Source of the DNA: Mesorhizobium_G sp049840935
GTDB taxonomy: Bacteria; Pseudomonadota; Alphaproteobacteria; Rhizobiales; Rhizobiaceae
Direction of reading: 5' to 3'
Length of the DNA: 64,000 nucleotides
Assembly (NCBI GenBank): GCA_049840935.1
Contig: JASGJA010000030.1
Location: 28,523 to 92,522, forward strand
The notes beneath the pieces were generated by a model, which was not told the origin of the DNA, did not search any database, and worked only from the letters and a program-made list of their open reading frames with translations. The position numbers and the translations under genes are program-made. Of this stretch, positions 1-10,141 are shown piece after piece; positions within the stretch are counted from its first letter, which is position 1; each line of letters starts with the position of its first letter.

Positions 1-2092
1 GGCGGCTGTTGGCATAAGTCTCCACGCCGAACGGCATGACACCGGTAGAGCGCAGCGCGTCCCAGACGGCGAGGCCGTCTTCATAGCGCATGTGAAGCTC
101 CCAGCCCTGCTCACCGACATAGGAAATCCGAAAGGCCGTGACGTCCTTGCCGCCAATGCGGATCGGCTTGATGGCTGCAAAGGGGAAATTTTCCGGCGTG
201 AGGCCGTCGGGGTTTTCGACGACCTTTTGCAGCGTCGTGCGGGCATTTGGACCCCAAATGCCGATGGTGACGAACTTCTCCGTGACGTCCGTGATGGTCA
301 CGTCAAAGCCTTTGTCCTGAGCCACGCGGCGCAGATAATGATAGTCGCGCGGACCGGCATCCGCACCATCCACCACGCGGCAGCGGTCGGCCATGCGGAT
401 GACGGTGAGGTCGGCGCGCACCATGCCTTCGTCATCGAGGAAGTGCGTGTAAATGCCCTTGCCGATATTCGCATCACCGCCGATTTTCGCGGCGCAGACC
501 CATTCCATAAGTTCAACATGATCCGGGCCTTCGACATCGAACATCGCGAAGTGCGACAGGTTCACAATGCCGCAATCCTCGCTCATGGCGAGATGTTCAG
601 CGTTTGAGACGCGCCAGAAATGGCGATTGTCCCATTCGTTTTCGCGGACCGGAACGCGATTGCCGTATTTTTCCAAAAGGTGCTCGTTGGCGGCGTAGCC
701 GTGAGCGCGCTCCCAGCCGCCAAGCTCCATGAAATATCCGCCGAGTTCCTTTTCGCGTTCGTAGAAGGGCGAGCGGCGAATGTTGCGACCGGTCGCATAC
801 GGCTCACGCGGATGAACAGCGGGATTGTAAATCTTGCACGCAGCCTCGCCGCAGCGGCCTTCGATGAGTTTCTCGTCGAACTGGTGCGGATAGAAGCGCG
901 CGTAATCGATGCGGGCGTGGTCGATGGACGTACGGCCATCCGTCATCCAGTCCGCGACCAGTTTGCCGAAGCCGGGGCCATCCTTGACCCAGATCGCGAC
1001 GCAATACCAAAGCCCCCTCACCTTCTGGCTCTCACCGACCGAAGGCCCGCCATCGGACGTGACTTGCAGCAGGCCGTTGAAGGAATGGCTCTCATTGTAG
1101 CCGAGTTCGCCGAGGATCGGAGTTAGCTCAATGGCGCGCTCCAGCGGCTCCAGAATTTGCTCCATGTCGAGGTCGCGTTGCGACGGCGACAGGCGGGCTT
1201 GATCCTTCTCAAGCAAGTCGCGGGGGTGGCAAAGGCGTGGATTGGTTTCTTCGTAATAGCCCCACTCGATCTGGCCGCCCTCGGTGGTTTTCGGATCGCC
1301 GGTGTCACGCATGTAAGCAGAGTTGCCCTGATCGCGCATCAGCGGCCAGCCGATTTCCTTTCCGGTTCCGGCAAACTCGGTATAGGGGCCGAAGAAGGTC
1401 AGCGGATGATCGACCGGCATGATTGGCAGGTCTTCGCCAGCCATCTCCGCAATGAGACGCCCCCATATACCGGCGCAGACGATGACGTAATCCGCATGGA
1501 TCGTGCCACGGCTGGTGACGACACCCTTGATGCGACCATTTTCGATGATGAGCGATTTCGCAGGAGTGTTTGCGAAAGCTTTGAGTTTGCCGGTTGCTTC
1601 GGCCTGATCGACCAGCTTGCCCGCAACGGTTTGCGAGCGCGGCACGACCAGACCGGCGTCGGGATCCCACAAACCGCCCTGCACCATATGCTCTTCGATG
1701 AGCGGGAATTTTTCCTTGATGCCAGCGGGATCAATGAGGCGAGCGCGGGTGCCGAACGCCTTCGCGGACGCGACCTTGCGCTTGATCTCGTCCATGCGTC
1801 CATCATCACCGACACGCGCGACCTCAAGACCGCCGATGCGGGCGTAGTGGCCCATTTTTTCGTAGAAATCGATGGAGTAAAGCGTGGTCCAGCACGACAA
1901 AAAATCATGGCTGGTCGTGTAGCAGAAGTCCGAAGCGTGGGCCGTCGAGCCGATGTCAGTGGGAATGCCGGACTTGTCGATGCCGACAATATCATCCCAG
2001 CCGCGTTCGATCAGGTGGTGGGCGATCGATGCGCCGACGATGCCACCCAAGCCGATGATGACGACCTTTGCCTTACTGGGAAACTCTGCCAT
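1..2092 (-). CDS. FAD-dependent dimethylglycine/sarcosine dehydrogenase-like protein (C-terminus beyond window)
   Basis: The frame is open from the ATG at 2092 to the left edge, giving about 697 residues; homologues have roughly 800-850, so the last hundred or so are missing. The N-terminus has a dinucleotide-binding stretch (VVIIGLGGIVGASIAHHL, about residues 9-26). It is followed by GSTAHASDF, where dimethylglycine dehydrogenases carry the histidine that binds FAD. From about residue 420 onward the protein resembles the FAO_M and GcvT (tetrahydrofolate-binding) domains, including VGEQGWELH near the edge. The family oxidatively demethylates N-methylated glycines and transfers the methylene group to tetrahydrofolate. 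It lies opposite and upstream of soxBDAG, which fits methylglycine breakdown. Whether the substrate is dimethylglycine, sarcosine or another methylamine acid cannot be told from sequence. Confidence 0.85.
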   Translation of the reverse strand, partial: MAEFPSKAKVVIIGLGGIVGASIAHHLIERGWDDIVGIDKSGIPTDIGSTAHASDFCYTTSHDFLSCWTTLYSIDFYEKMGHYARIGGLEVARVGDDGRMDEIKRKVASAKAFGTRARLIDPAGIKEKFPLIEEHMVQGGLWDPDAGLVVPRSQTVAGKLVDQAEATGKLKAFANTPAKSLIIENGRIKGVVTSRGTIHADYVIVCAGIWGRLIAEMAGEDLPIMPVDHPLTFFGPYTEFAGTGKEIGWPLMRDQGNSAYMRDTGDPKTTEGGQIEWGYYEETNPRLCHPRDLLEKDQARLSPSQRDLDMEQILEPLERAIELTPILGELGYNESHSFNGLLQVTSDGGPSVGESQKVRGLWYCVAIWVKDGPGFGKLVADWMTDGRTSIDHARIDYARFYPHQFDEKLIEGRCGEAACKIYNPAVHPREPYATGRNIRRSPFYEREKELGGYFMELGGWERAHGYAANEHLLEKYGNRVPVRENEWDNRHFWRVSNAEHLAMSEDCGIVNLSHFAMFDVEGPDHVELMEWVCAAKIGGDANIGKGIYTHFLDDEGMVRADLTVIRMADRCRVVDGADAGPRDYHYLRRVAQDKGFDVTITDVTEKFVTIGIWGPNARTTLQKVVENPDGLTPENFPFAAIKPIRIGGKDVTAFRISYVGEQGWELHMRYEDGLAVWDALRSTGVMPFGVETYANSR

Positions 2093-2201
2093 TGCCCGCG
2101 ACTCCAAAGTATTGAACGCGGGAGACTATATTGCGGCACGAGCGATGCAATGCAGCCTGTTTGCGACATCGCAGAAATGCGCCGCGACTTGGCGTTATCT
2201 T

Positions 2202-2325
2202 CCTTCTCCCTGTTTACGGGGAGAAGGTGGTCCGAAGGACCGGATGAGGGGCAGAGTCAGCTTTGGAGCGCTTGTGCTGCCCCTCACCTGCCTGCCGGCA
2301 TCCTCTCCCCGTAAACGGGGAGAGG
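2202..2325. repeat. Composite palindromic intergenic repeat (family A)
   Basis: Two inverted modules face each other. Each has a short hairpin of the type CTCCCCGTAAACGGGGAG next to a GATGAGGGGCA / TGCCCCTCA arm. The left hairpin is at about 2205-2227 and the right at about 2311-2326. The same modules recur at 16971-17134, and reduced versions of the CCCTCATCCGCCTGCC arm occur near 5409 and 31268. It lies between the upstream end of the DMGDH-like gene and the 3' end of the small secreted protein gene. It has no coding potential of its own. Confidence 0.8.
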
Positions 2326-2360
2326 CACGATCGTTTCGGCGGTTTCGCTAACCGGAACCC

Positions 2361-2624
2361 TTACTTGATCTTCGCGGCACCGCCGGAGATTTCGACGGTT
2401 TCACCGCCGGTAAGAGCCTCGCGGTCGCCATTTGGCAGGGTCACGAAACAGCCGCTAGGGCAGAAATCGACCGTCTCGCCGGGGCCGATGTCGATCTGCT
2501 GACGGCTGCCGCCTTCGGTCACAACGATTGTCCGCGTCTCGCTGTCGAGATTAACCGCGCTTGCAGCCATTGCAGAGCCGCCCGTCAGGGCAATCGCCAG
2601 CGAAAAGACAATTGACTTCATCAT
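2361..2624 (-). CDS. Small secreted protein of unknown function
   Basis: An 87-residue reading frame. The first ~20 residues form a classical signal peptide (MMKSIVFSLAIALTGGSAMA, cleavage expected after AMA), so the product should be periplasmic. The mature part of about 66 residues is acidic, has two cysteines spaced CPSGC, and looks like a small beta-rich domain with repeated Gly-Gly-Glu-Thr segments. The start could be either of two adjacent ATG codons (2624 or 2621). I recognise no family. It lies 130 bp downstream of the mechanosensitive channel gene on the same strand and may be cotranscribed. Confidence 0.6.
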   Translation of the reverse strand: MMKSIVFSLAIALTGGSAMAASAVNLDSETRTIVVTEGGSRQQIDIGPGETVDFCPSGCFVTLPNGDREALTGGETVEISGGAAKIK

Positions 2625-2754
2625 GTCCAGTACCGGTATTTCACCGCCTCTATTGCATCCCCAAGGGCCAACATAACCCCTCGGATGTGAATGCTATAGG
2701 ACAATGAGCCTGAACGGCAACTGAACGATGGATTCAGATTGCGCTAATACACAT

Positions 2755-5239
2755 TTATGCGGGGTCTGGCTTGCGCCTGCGGGGCTTGCGCTTCTCTTCC
2801 ACCAACTCGTCGGCACGCTTGGCAATGCGCTCGACGAATTGCGCCTCGGCGGTATCATCATCGAAGCTCCAGCTTGGCGAGGCGGGAGCGGGCGCAGGAC
2901 GCGGCGTATGCGCAATTTCAATGCCTTCACGCAAGAACGCCTTCACGATACCAAACCGCAACTCGTTCTGCACGGATGAACCATTGCTGATATCGGCAAG
3001 GAAAACCCTGATCTCAAAGTTCATGGCGGTTTCGGTGAAGCCGGTGAACAATACGAAAGGCTCGGGATTTTTGAGGATAAGCTGACTGCTGCGTGCAAGC
3101 TCAAGCAGCACGCGATGAACATGTTCAGGATCGGAGCCGTGAACAACGCCAACCGGCACTTCGATGCGGCCAAGGCGATTGCGATGCGTCCAGTTGCCGA
3201 CCGCGTTGTTGATTAGCTGCGAATTGGGCAGCAACATTGTCTGTCGTTGAAACGTCTCAATTTCCGTAGCACGCACGCTGATCTTGCGAACCGTGCCGGA
3301 AACATCTCCCGCCACAACCCAGTCTCCCACCTTAAACGGGCGCTCTACAAGCAGGATCAAACCAGACACAAAGTTCGAGACAATATTCTGGAGACCAAAA
3401 CCGATACCAAGGGAAAGACCGCCAGCGATGAGCGCAAAGCTAGAAAGATTGAGCCCCGCCGCAGAAATGCCAACCAACGCGGCAATTGCCATGCCCGCAT
3501 AGCCGACGACCGTACGAATGGAATTGCGAACGCCGATATCGACGCGACCGCGCGCCATAACCGTGCCGTCGATCCACGATTGGAACCAGCGCGTTACCGA
3601 ATAACCAATGCCGAAGACGATAATGCCGGTGAGGATAGCCAACGGCGAAAAGGTGAATGTTCCGATCTGGAAGCCCGCGCCGAGGCGGCGCATCCAGACT
3701 GCCATGTCGCCAGTTTGAAAGCCCCACTGGAAGAGAATAACCGGCAGGAACGCGGCGACGATCAACAGGTTGATGATGACGCTGGCCAGCACGCCAAGCT
3801 GATCCAGCTTTGAATCTTCGGTGTCGTAGGTCTGCTTGATCCAGCGGCCTGCCGATGTGCTGCCAAATGCGCCTTCATCGGAAATGGCGCGCGACGCGAG
3901 CAGGCCGATATAGGCCGTGGCAACCCACGCACCAGTAACGACAACCTGACGCGAAACGAACTGCGCGAGACTGATATAGCCGGTAAGCGCCGCAATAATT
4001 GTAGCGATGCCAAGCATGTAAACCGTAACGCGAAACCAACCCGGCCAAGGTCGGAGATTGCCGCTATCATCGGCAAACGGTTTGACGCTGCCAAACACCA
4101 TCAAAAGCGTGCCCACCAGCATGGCGGCAAGCAAGCCCTTGAGAATGGTGACAGACAACGGCGAGCCGAGGCTTTCCGTTACAATGCCGGTGAAGCGGTC
4201 GAGACCGACAATCAAGGCGGCGAGCGTTGCTAGCCAGATGAGAACACGCGCGGGCCGCGCCTCGATCTTTATGAGACGCCAGTTTGGTGCATCGGGCGAC
4301 AGGATTGCATTTGCGAGCCGGTTTACGAAGAAGCAGGTGAAGAGGGTTTGCAACAGGCCGATAAAGTAGCTGCCGACATCGCCGCGCAACACATTATACG
4401 ACTGATAGAGCCCAACGATCAGCCCGAGAAACACACCGAGCGCCAAGGCGGGCAGCAGTGTCGACCAGAACGCTGCGGAAAGCCTGCTTAGATAGTCCGG
4501 GTTTGTGGTCGGATCCTTGTAAAGCAGGCGAGCAGCCACACGTCGCCCGACAAAATAGAACAGCACACCGACAATGGATGCAAAGAAGGTTGCGACAAGC
4601 GCCGCTTGCAGCTTGAAACGCACGAGGAAGCGAAACCACGCAGACACATTGCGCGAGAGCATGGACACCTGATCACCAACCGCCTCGCCAACATCTGGCC
4701 CTATCGCAGCGCGCAGTTGATAGCGCTTCATCAGGGTGTTGGCGAACAGGTCGCGTCGCATGACCGCGATTTTATTAACCAGCCCGTTCACACGGACCAG
4801 CAGGTCTTCCGCCTGCCCGATAACCTGATTGATCTGGGCCTTCTGCTTATTAAGAGCGGCGCGCTGCGTCGCCTTTTCATCTGCCTCCGCCGGATCGCCA
4901 TCCTTCGGTGCAGGCCCAAGCGCTTCAAGTTTCGCATTTATGTCATTGAGGGTAGGCCGGAATGCCACGCCGCTTTTCAGCACTTCGGCCTGAATGTCTT
5001 CGAGGGCAAGACGAATTTCGACCAACCGCGCATCGTCTTCGGCGTTGGCATCAATGTCTTTTTCAAGCCGGTCCGTTTGGGCTGATAGCCGCTCAATAGT
5101 GGTCTGCTGCTCGGCGGCTATTCCCGTGAGCGCCGGCTGCACATCCTTCGTGTCCTGCGCATCCTGCGCCACAAGCGTGCCCGCGAGCAGGAAGGTCAGG
5201 ACAAAACTGAGAGCAATGACTTTTCGAACAAGATTTCAT
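2755..5239 (-). CDS. Large MscS-family mechanosensitive ion channel (DUF3772 type), frame break near start
   Basis: An inner-membrane channel that opens on membrane tension. The uninterrupted frame of 805 residues starts with MAQDAQDTKD. A periplasmic coiled-coil region rich in Gln, Leu and Lys covers roughly residues 1-150, followed by some ten hydrophobic segments and the MscS signature around residue 600 (GGLSLGIGFGLQNIVSNFV and ERPFKVGDWV). The C-terminus is basic (KRKPRRRKPDPA). A signal peptide exists one frame away: ATG at 5239 reads MKSCS, and removing one base from the A/T run at 5221-5224 joins it to VIALSFVLTFLLAGTLVA before QDAQD. The repaired gene is therefore 2755-5239. It has no obvious operon partner upstream. 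Confidence 0.88.
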
Positions 5240-5408
5240 ATTGGATTTGTGCAGCGATTCGTTGGACGCCCCAGCGACATTCAGAGCTTAGCCGATATGG
5301 ATTGCGAAATGCAGCCCTTGGCCGCCAATCTTGACAGTATGATGGTGAGGAATGTGCGCAACGATGAACTGAACAACGCCTGTATCGCGCAGCACTGCTT
5401 TTTCACAT

Positions 5409-5438
5409 ACCCCTCATCCGCCTGCCGATGAGGGGTAT
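5409..5438 (+). terminator. Hairpin with T-tail, possible terminator made from a repeat remnant
   Basis: ATACCCCTCAT and ATGAGGGGTAT form an 11-bp perfect stem around a 10-nt loop (CCGCCTGCCG), followed by TTTTC on the + strand. The loop sequence matches the CCCTCATCCGCCTGCC arm of the family A repeats, so it may be a decayed repeat. No gene on the + strand ends here. The surrounding non-coding stretch 5240-5592 otherwise holds only the presumed promoters of the channel gene (-) and soxB (+), which I could not pin to clear boxes. Confidence 0.4.
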
Positions 5439-5592
5439 TTTCGGCTCGGCCAGCGGTTGTACGTTCTCCGGCGCGCATCTATTCATGCTGATGATGCGTC
5501 GGCGCATTGAAAAGCGATGACGTTTTATTATTCGTCGGAAATATGCCGCAAGGCTAGCTTTCAACGATCAGGGTTCGGGAGTCGGTGCCAGC

Positions 5593-6852
5593 ATGGCGGA
5601 ATATTCAGCGCTGTCGATCATACGGAACGCGCTTTCCGGCAATACAGGCTGGAAACCGGCATGGCGCAAACCCGACCCGAAACCGAGCTATGATGTGATC
5701 ATTATCGGCGGTGGCGGACATGGTTTGTCGACCGCCTATTATCTCGCCAAAGAACACGGGATCAGAAATGTCGCTGTGCTGGAACGGGGCTATCTCGGCT
5801 CCGGCAATGTGGGCCGCAACACTACCGCCGTGCGGTCGAATTACCTGCTGCCGCAGAACATTCGCTTTTACGAGCATTCCATGAAGCTGTGGGAACGGCT
5901 TTCGCACGATCTCAATTACAACGTCATGTTTTCCCAACGCGGCGTACTGAACCTCGCCCACACCCCGGCACAGCTTGACGACTATGCGCGGCGCGGCAAC
6001 GCCATGCGCCATCTGGACGCCGATGCCGAACTGATGGATGTGGCGGCGATCAAGCGGCTGATGCCAATCGTGGACGACTCCAAAAATGCGCGCTTCCCCA
6101 TCTATGGCGGGCTGATGCAGTGGCGCGCCGGAACCGCGCGGCACGATGCGGTCGCTTGGGGTTATGCGCGCGGTGCGGATCAGCGCGGCGTCGATATTCT
6201 GGAAAATTGCGAAGTGAACGGATTTATCCGCGATGGGGACCGGATCGTCGGCGTGACCACGTCTCGCGGCGAAATTCGCGCAAAGAAGGTGGCGGTGGCG
6301 GTTGCTGGCTCGACAGGCCATGTGATGCGCATGGCCGGAATCGACCGGATGCCAATCGAAAGCCATGTGTTGCAGGCGTTCGTTTCGGAATCGCTGAAAC
6401 CCATTCTGGATACGGTGGTGACCTTCGGCATGGGGCATTTTTACGTGTCGCAATCCGACAAGGGCGGGCTGGTCTATGGCGGCGACATTGACGGCTATAA
6501 CTCCTATGCGCAGCGCGGCAATTTGCCGATTGTTGAAGACGTGATGAGCGAGATGGCAGCGCTGTTTCCATCGCTGGCGACGGTGCGCGTGCTGCGCTCG
6601 TGGGGTGGCGTTTGTGACATGTCGATGGACGGCTCGCCGATCATCACCACCGGCCCCCTACCCGGCATGTATCTGAATTGCGGCTGGTGTTACGGCGGGT
6701 TCAAGGCAACGCCGGCCTCCGGCTGGTGTTTTGCGCACACCATCGCCAAAGACACGCCGCACGAACTGAACGCCCCCTTCACGCTCGACCGATTCCATCG
6801 TGGAACAGTGATCGACGACAAGGGGCAAGGCGCAACGCCGAGGCTGCACTGA
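5593..6852 (+). CDS. soxB: Sarcosine oxidase beta subunit
   Basis: First gene of soxBDAG. Heterotetrameric sarcosine oxidase converts sarcosine, O2 and tetrahydrofolate to glycine, H2O2 and methylene-tetrahydrofolate; the beta subunit carries non-covalent FAD, the sarcosine oxidation site and a covalently bound FMN. It has 419 residues, the usual length. An FAD-binding Rossmann motif is seen at about residues 34-52 (DVIIIGGGGHGLSTAYYLA), and His184 in GTARHDAVAWG lies where characterised beta subunits bind FMN. The C-terminal FAD motif region contains CGWCYGGFKATPASG. The ATG at 5593 gives the expected N-terminal extension. The stop overlaps the soxD start (TGATG), so the two are translationally coupled. 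Confidence 0.96.
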   Translation: MAEYSALSIIRNALSGNTGWKPAWRKPDPKPSYDVIIIGGGGHGLSTAYYLAKEHGIRNVAVLERGYLGSGNVGRNTTAVRSNYLLPQNIRFYEHSMKLWERLSHDLNYNVMFSQRGVLNLAHTPAQLDDYARRGNAMRHLDADAELMDVAAIKRLMPIVDDSKNARFPIYGGLMQWRAGTARHDAVAWGYARGADQRGVDILENCEVNGFIRDGDRIVGVTTSRGEIRAKKVAVAVAGSTGHVMRMAGIDRMPIESHVLQAFVSESLKPILDTVVTFGMGHFYVSQSDKGGLVYGGDIDGYNSYAQRGNLPIVEDVMSEMAALFPSLATVRVLRSWGGVCDMSMDGSPIITTGPLPGMYLNCGWCYGGFKATPASGWCFAHTIAKDTPHELNAPFTLDRFHRGTVIDDKGQGATPRLH

Positions 6853-7154
6853 TGCTGATTACATGCCCCTATTGCGGCCCGCGTGATGTCGCGGAATTCA
6901 CCTATCAGGGCGACGGCAACCGCACGCGCCCAGATCCCGCCTCGACCGATCTGAACGCATGGAACGGCTATGTTTATGACCGGGTGAATATTGCAGGCGA
7001 CCAGAACGAGATATGGCAGCATTCGGGCGGGTGTCGCACTCATCTGGCCGTGACGCGTAATACGCTGACGCACAAGATTTCGACTGCGCGATCTACACGC
7101 GCCGAAGTGCCTGCCCCGCCCAAGCCCGCGCGCAAGCCGAGGGCGAAGACATGA
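6852..7154 (+). CDS. soxD: Sarcosine oxidase delta subunit
   Basis: A small zinc-binding subunit of heterotetrameric sarcosine oxidase, 100 residues. The cysteine pair CPYCG at residues 5-8 and the HSGGC segment near residue 60 match the Cys/His zinc ligands known in this subunit. The WNGYVYDRVN region is also typical. The C-terminus is rich in Pro, Lys and Arg (PPKPARKPRAKT). The start codon overlaps the soxB stop by one base and the stop overlaps the soxA start (ATGA), as in other sox operons. Confidence 0.95.
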   Translation: MLITCPYCGPRDVAEFTYQGDGNRTRPDPASTDLNAWNGYVYDRVNIAGDQNEIWQHSGGCRTHLAVTRNTLTHKISTARSTRAEVPAPPKPARKPRAKT

Positions 7155-10141
7155 GCGCGATACGCATCGCTTCCGGCGGGCGCATCGACCGCTCGCGCAC
7201 AGTCAATTTCCGTTTCGATGGGCAAGCCTATACCGGCCACCCCGGCGACACGCTTGCCTCAGCATTACTTGCCAACGGCGTAGCGCTGTTCGGGCGGTCG
7301 TTCAAATATCATCGACCGCGCGGATTGCTGACGGCTGGCGTCGATGAGCCGAATGCGCTGGTGACTGTGCTGCGCGACAGCGTGCGCGAGCCGAACGTTC
7401 CGGCAACGACTGTGGAGCTTTATGAGGGCCTTGTCGCGGAAAGCCAGAACCGCTTTCCGTCGCTGCAATTCGACGTGAGCGCCATCAACCAGTTTGCGGG
7501 CAAATTCATCGGCGCGGGCTTTTACTACAAGACATTCATGGGACCGGAATTCGGACCGCTGAAAGGGACGCGATTCTGGATGTTCTGCGAACATTTCATC
7601 CGTCGCGCGGCAGGTCTTGGACGCGCAGGGCTTGCGCCCGATAAATCCCGATACGAACGCATGAACGCGTTTTGCGATGTGCTGGTGGTGGGGTCAGGTC
7701 CGGCGGGTTTGAGTGCAGCAGCGGCGGCAGCGGACCAAGGTGCGAATGTCATTTTGGCGGAGATCGATTCGCGGTTTGGCGGATCGGCCAACTGGTCCGG
7801 TGAAACGCTGGATGGCACCCCGGCGGCGGCTTGGGCGAGTGGTGCTGTTGCGGAACTGGCCAAGCGGCCAAATGTGCGAATGCTGAACCGCACGAGCGTG
7901 TGGGGATACTACGATACAAATACGATTGCCGCGCTGGAGCGCGTGACCGATCACAAGCCGATGGGAGCATCAGGCGAGCCGCGCCATCGGCATTGGAACA
8001 TTCGCGCAGGTAGCGTGGTGCTGGCAACGGGCGCGTTTGAGCGGCCAATCGTGTTTCCCGGCAATGACAGGCCGGGCGTGATGCTGGCCTCCGGCGCAAT
8101 GCGGTACGCCAACGAATTTGGCGTGCGGACAGGCGAGCGGATCGCGATTTTTGCCAACAACGATACGGCATATGGCGCGGCGCTTGCGTTGAAACGGACG
8201 GGCGCAAGCATAGTCGCAATCGTGGATGTGCGCCGCGACGTATCCGAGAAAGCGCGCCACGCAGCGAGCGAATGTGCCGCCGAACTGCTAACCGGCCACG
8301 CGGTGACAGGTACGAAGGGCGGCAAGGTGCTGGACGGCGTCGAGGTGCAGCCATTCGACGGCCACAGGGCGACCGGCGCGGCGCGTACAATCGATGCGGA
8401 TTGCCTGCTGGTTTCCGGCGGCTGGTCGCCAGCGATTCATCTGGCAAGTCAGGCGGGGTCACGCCCGGTTTGGGATGAAAGCTTGCAGGCATTTTTGCCG
8501 CCGAAACCGACAGAAAACTGGGTTGGTGCTGGTGCATTCAACGGTGTTTTCCAGACAGCCGACGCGATTGCCGAAGGCCATGCGGCGGGGCTCGCTGCAA
8601 CGGGTGCGACGGGCGGCAAGAAGCTGACGCCCCCGATGGTGGAGGGCTTTGCCGGCGAGCCAAACCCTGCACCGGTTTTCGAGATAAAGGGCAAAGGCAA
8701 AGCCTTTGTCGATTTCCAGCATGACGTGACCGCCGACGATGTGCGGCTTGCCTACACCGAGGGCTTCACATCTGCCGAGCATTTGAAGCGCTATACGACG
8801 CTCGGCATGGCAACCGATCAAGGCAAGACGTCGAACGTGCCGGGCATGGCTATCATGGCGGAGGCAACCGGCAAGCCGATTCCTGAGGTCGGCTCCACGC
8901 GTTTCCGCCCGCCTTTTGCGCCCGTCTCGGTGGGTGCGCTGGCGGCGGAGCGGTTCGGCGACCTCAAGCCGGAACGGCTGACACCAATGCATGACTGGCA
9001 TCTGGAACATGGCGCGACCATGTATTCCGCCGGACTGTGGTTCCGCCCGATGATCTATGGCGCAAAGGGCGAAACAGTCGAGCAGGCCTATGTGCGCGAG
9101 GCGAAGACCGTGCGCGAAGGCGTTGGTATCGTTGATGTTTCGACGCTCGGCAAGATCGCGGTTCAGGGACCGGATGCTGGCACGTTTTTGGACCGGGTCT
9201 ATACGAACATGTTTTCCACCCTATCCGTGGGGAAGGCGCGTTACGGCCTGATGCTGCGCGAAGATGGGTTCGCTTTCGATGACGGCACTACATGGCGGCT
9301 CGGTGAAACCGAGTTCCTGATGACCACCACCACGGCCAATGCGGGCAAGGTGATGCAGCATCTGGAGTATTTTCTGGATGTGGTGTGGCCAGATTTGCGC
9401 GTGCACGTGACTTCCGTGACCGATCAATGGGCGGGCGCGGCAATTGCGGGACCGCTGGCGCGCAAGGTACTGGAAGCCTGCGTTCAGGGCGCGAAGGTGG
9501 ACAATGACACCCTGCCTTTTATGGGTATCGTTCACGGAACGATTGACGGCGTGAATGTTATGATCTGCCGCCTCTCCTTTTCCGGTGAGCTGGCCTATGA
9601 AGTCTATTGCGGCGCGAATGACGGAACGCGCGTTTGGGAAGCGCTGATGACGGCAGGCAAGCCGCACGGCATCACGCCATACGGGCTTGAGGCGCTCGGA
9701 ACATTGCGCATCGAAAAGGGGCATGTGACCGGCGCGGAGATCGACGGACGCACAACCGCACGCGACTTGCATCTGGACTGGATGCTTTCAAAAAAGAAGC
9801 CGTTCATTGGCTCTGCGATGATGGATCGCGAAGGGCTGGTCGATGAAAACCGGCTGCAACTGGTGGGCATCGTGCCGCTGGATAACAGGCCGATCAATGG
9901 CGGCGCGCATATTGTCGAGCAGTTGCATGAAGACCATCCGATGAACTCGATCGGCCATGTGACAGCCATGTGCTATTCGCCCGCGCTTGGCAAATATATC
10001 GCGCTGGCGCTGGTGAAGGGCGGCAAGGCACGACGCGGAACGCGCGCTTACGTTTCCGATCCGCTGCGCAAGCGTTTTGGGCCGGTGGATATCGTCAGCC
10101 ATCATTTCTTCGATCCGGACGGGAGCCGCATGCATGGCTGA
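7151..10141 (+). CDS. soxA: Sarcosine oxidase alpha subunit
   Basis: The large subunit, 996 residues, of normal length. The N-terminal ~110 residues resemble the ferredoxin-like domain of the family (PGDTLASALLANGVALFGRS, FKYHRPRGLLTAGVDEPNA). A dinucleotide-binding domain follows from about residue 177 (VLVVGSGPAGLSAAAAAADQ) and binds NAD+. The last ~390 residues form the GcvT-like tetrahydrofolate-binding half, with SFSGELAYEVYCG. This half accepts the iminium intermediate from the beta subunit and makes methylene-tetrahydrofolate. It overlaps soxD by 4 bases and soxG by 8. No frame breaks were seen. Confidence 0.96.
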   Translation: MSAIRIASGGRIDRSRTVNFRFDGQAYTGHPGDTLASALLANGVALFGRSFKYHRPRGLLTAGVDEPNALVTVLRDSVREPNVPATTVELYEGLVAESQNRFPSLQFDVSAINQFAGKFIGAGFYYKTFMGPEFGPLKGTRFWMFCEHFIRRAAGLGRAGLAPDKSRYERMNAFCDVLVVGSGPAGLSAAAAAADQGANVILAEIDSRFGGSANWSGETLDGTPAAAWASGAVAELAKRPNVRMLNRTSVWGYYDTNTIAALERVTDHKPMGASGEPRHRHWNIRAGSVVLATGAFERPIVFPGNDRPGVMLASGAMRYANEFGVRTGERIAIFANNDTAYGAALALKRTGASIVAIVDVRRDVSEKARHAASECAAELLTGHAVTGTKGGKVLDGVEVQPFDGHRATGAARTIDADCLLVSGGWSPAIHLASQAGSRPVWDESLQAFLPPKPTENWVGAGAFNGVFQTADAIAEGHAAGLAATGATGGKKLTPPMVEGFAGEPNPAPVFEIKGKGKAFVDFQHDVTADDVRLAYTEGFTSAEHLKRYTTLGMATDQGKTSNVPGMAIMAEATGKPIPEVGSTRFRPPFAPVSVGALAAERFGDLKPERLTPMHDWHLEHGATMYSAGLWFRPMIYGAKGETVEQAYVREAKTVREGVGIVDVSTLGKIAVQGPDAGTFLDRVYTNMFSTLSVGKARYGLMLREDGFAFDDGTTWRLGETEFLMTTTTANAGKVMQHLEYFLDVVWPDLRVHVTSVTDQWAGAAIAGPLARKVLEACVQGAKVDNDTLPFMGIVHGTIDGVNVMICRLSFSGELAYEVYCGANDGTRVWEALMTAGKPHGITPYGLEALGTLRIEKGHVTGAEIDGRTTARDLHLDWMLSKKKPFIGSAMMDREGLVDENRLQLVGIVPLDNRPINGGAHIVEQLHEDHPMNSIGHVTAMCYSPALGKYIALALVKGGKARRGTRAYVSDPLRKRFGPVDIVSHHFFDPDGSRMHG

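Noticed and set aside
1157..2314. 385-residue + strand ORF opposite the DMGDH-like gene
   Set aside because: A shadow of a GC-rich flavoprotein gene whose own frame is fully open and carries clear motifs.
3247..3813. 188-residue + strand ORF antisense to the mechanosensitive channel
   Set aside because: Its composition (many Arg, Asn, Asp, His) is that of a codon-shadow of the membrane protein gene; no ribosome binding site or family.
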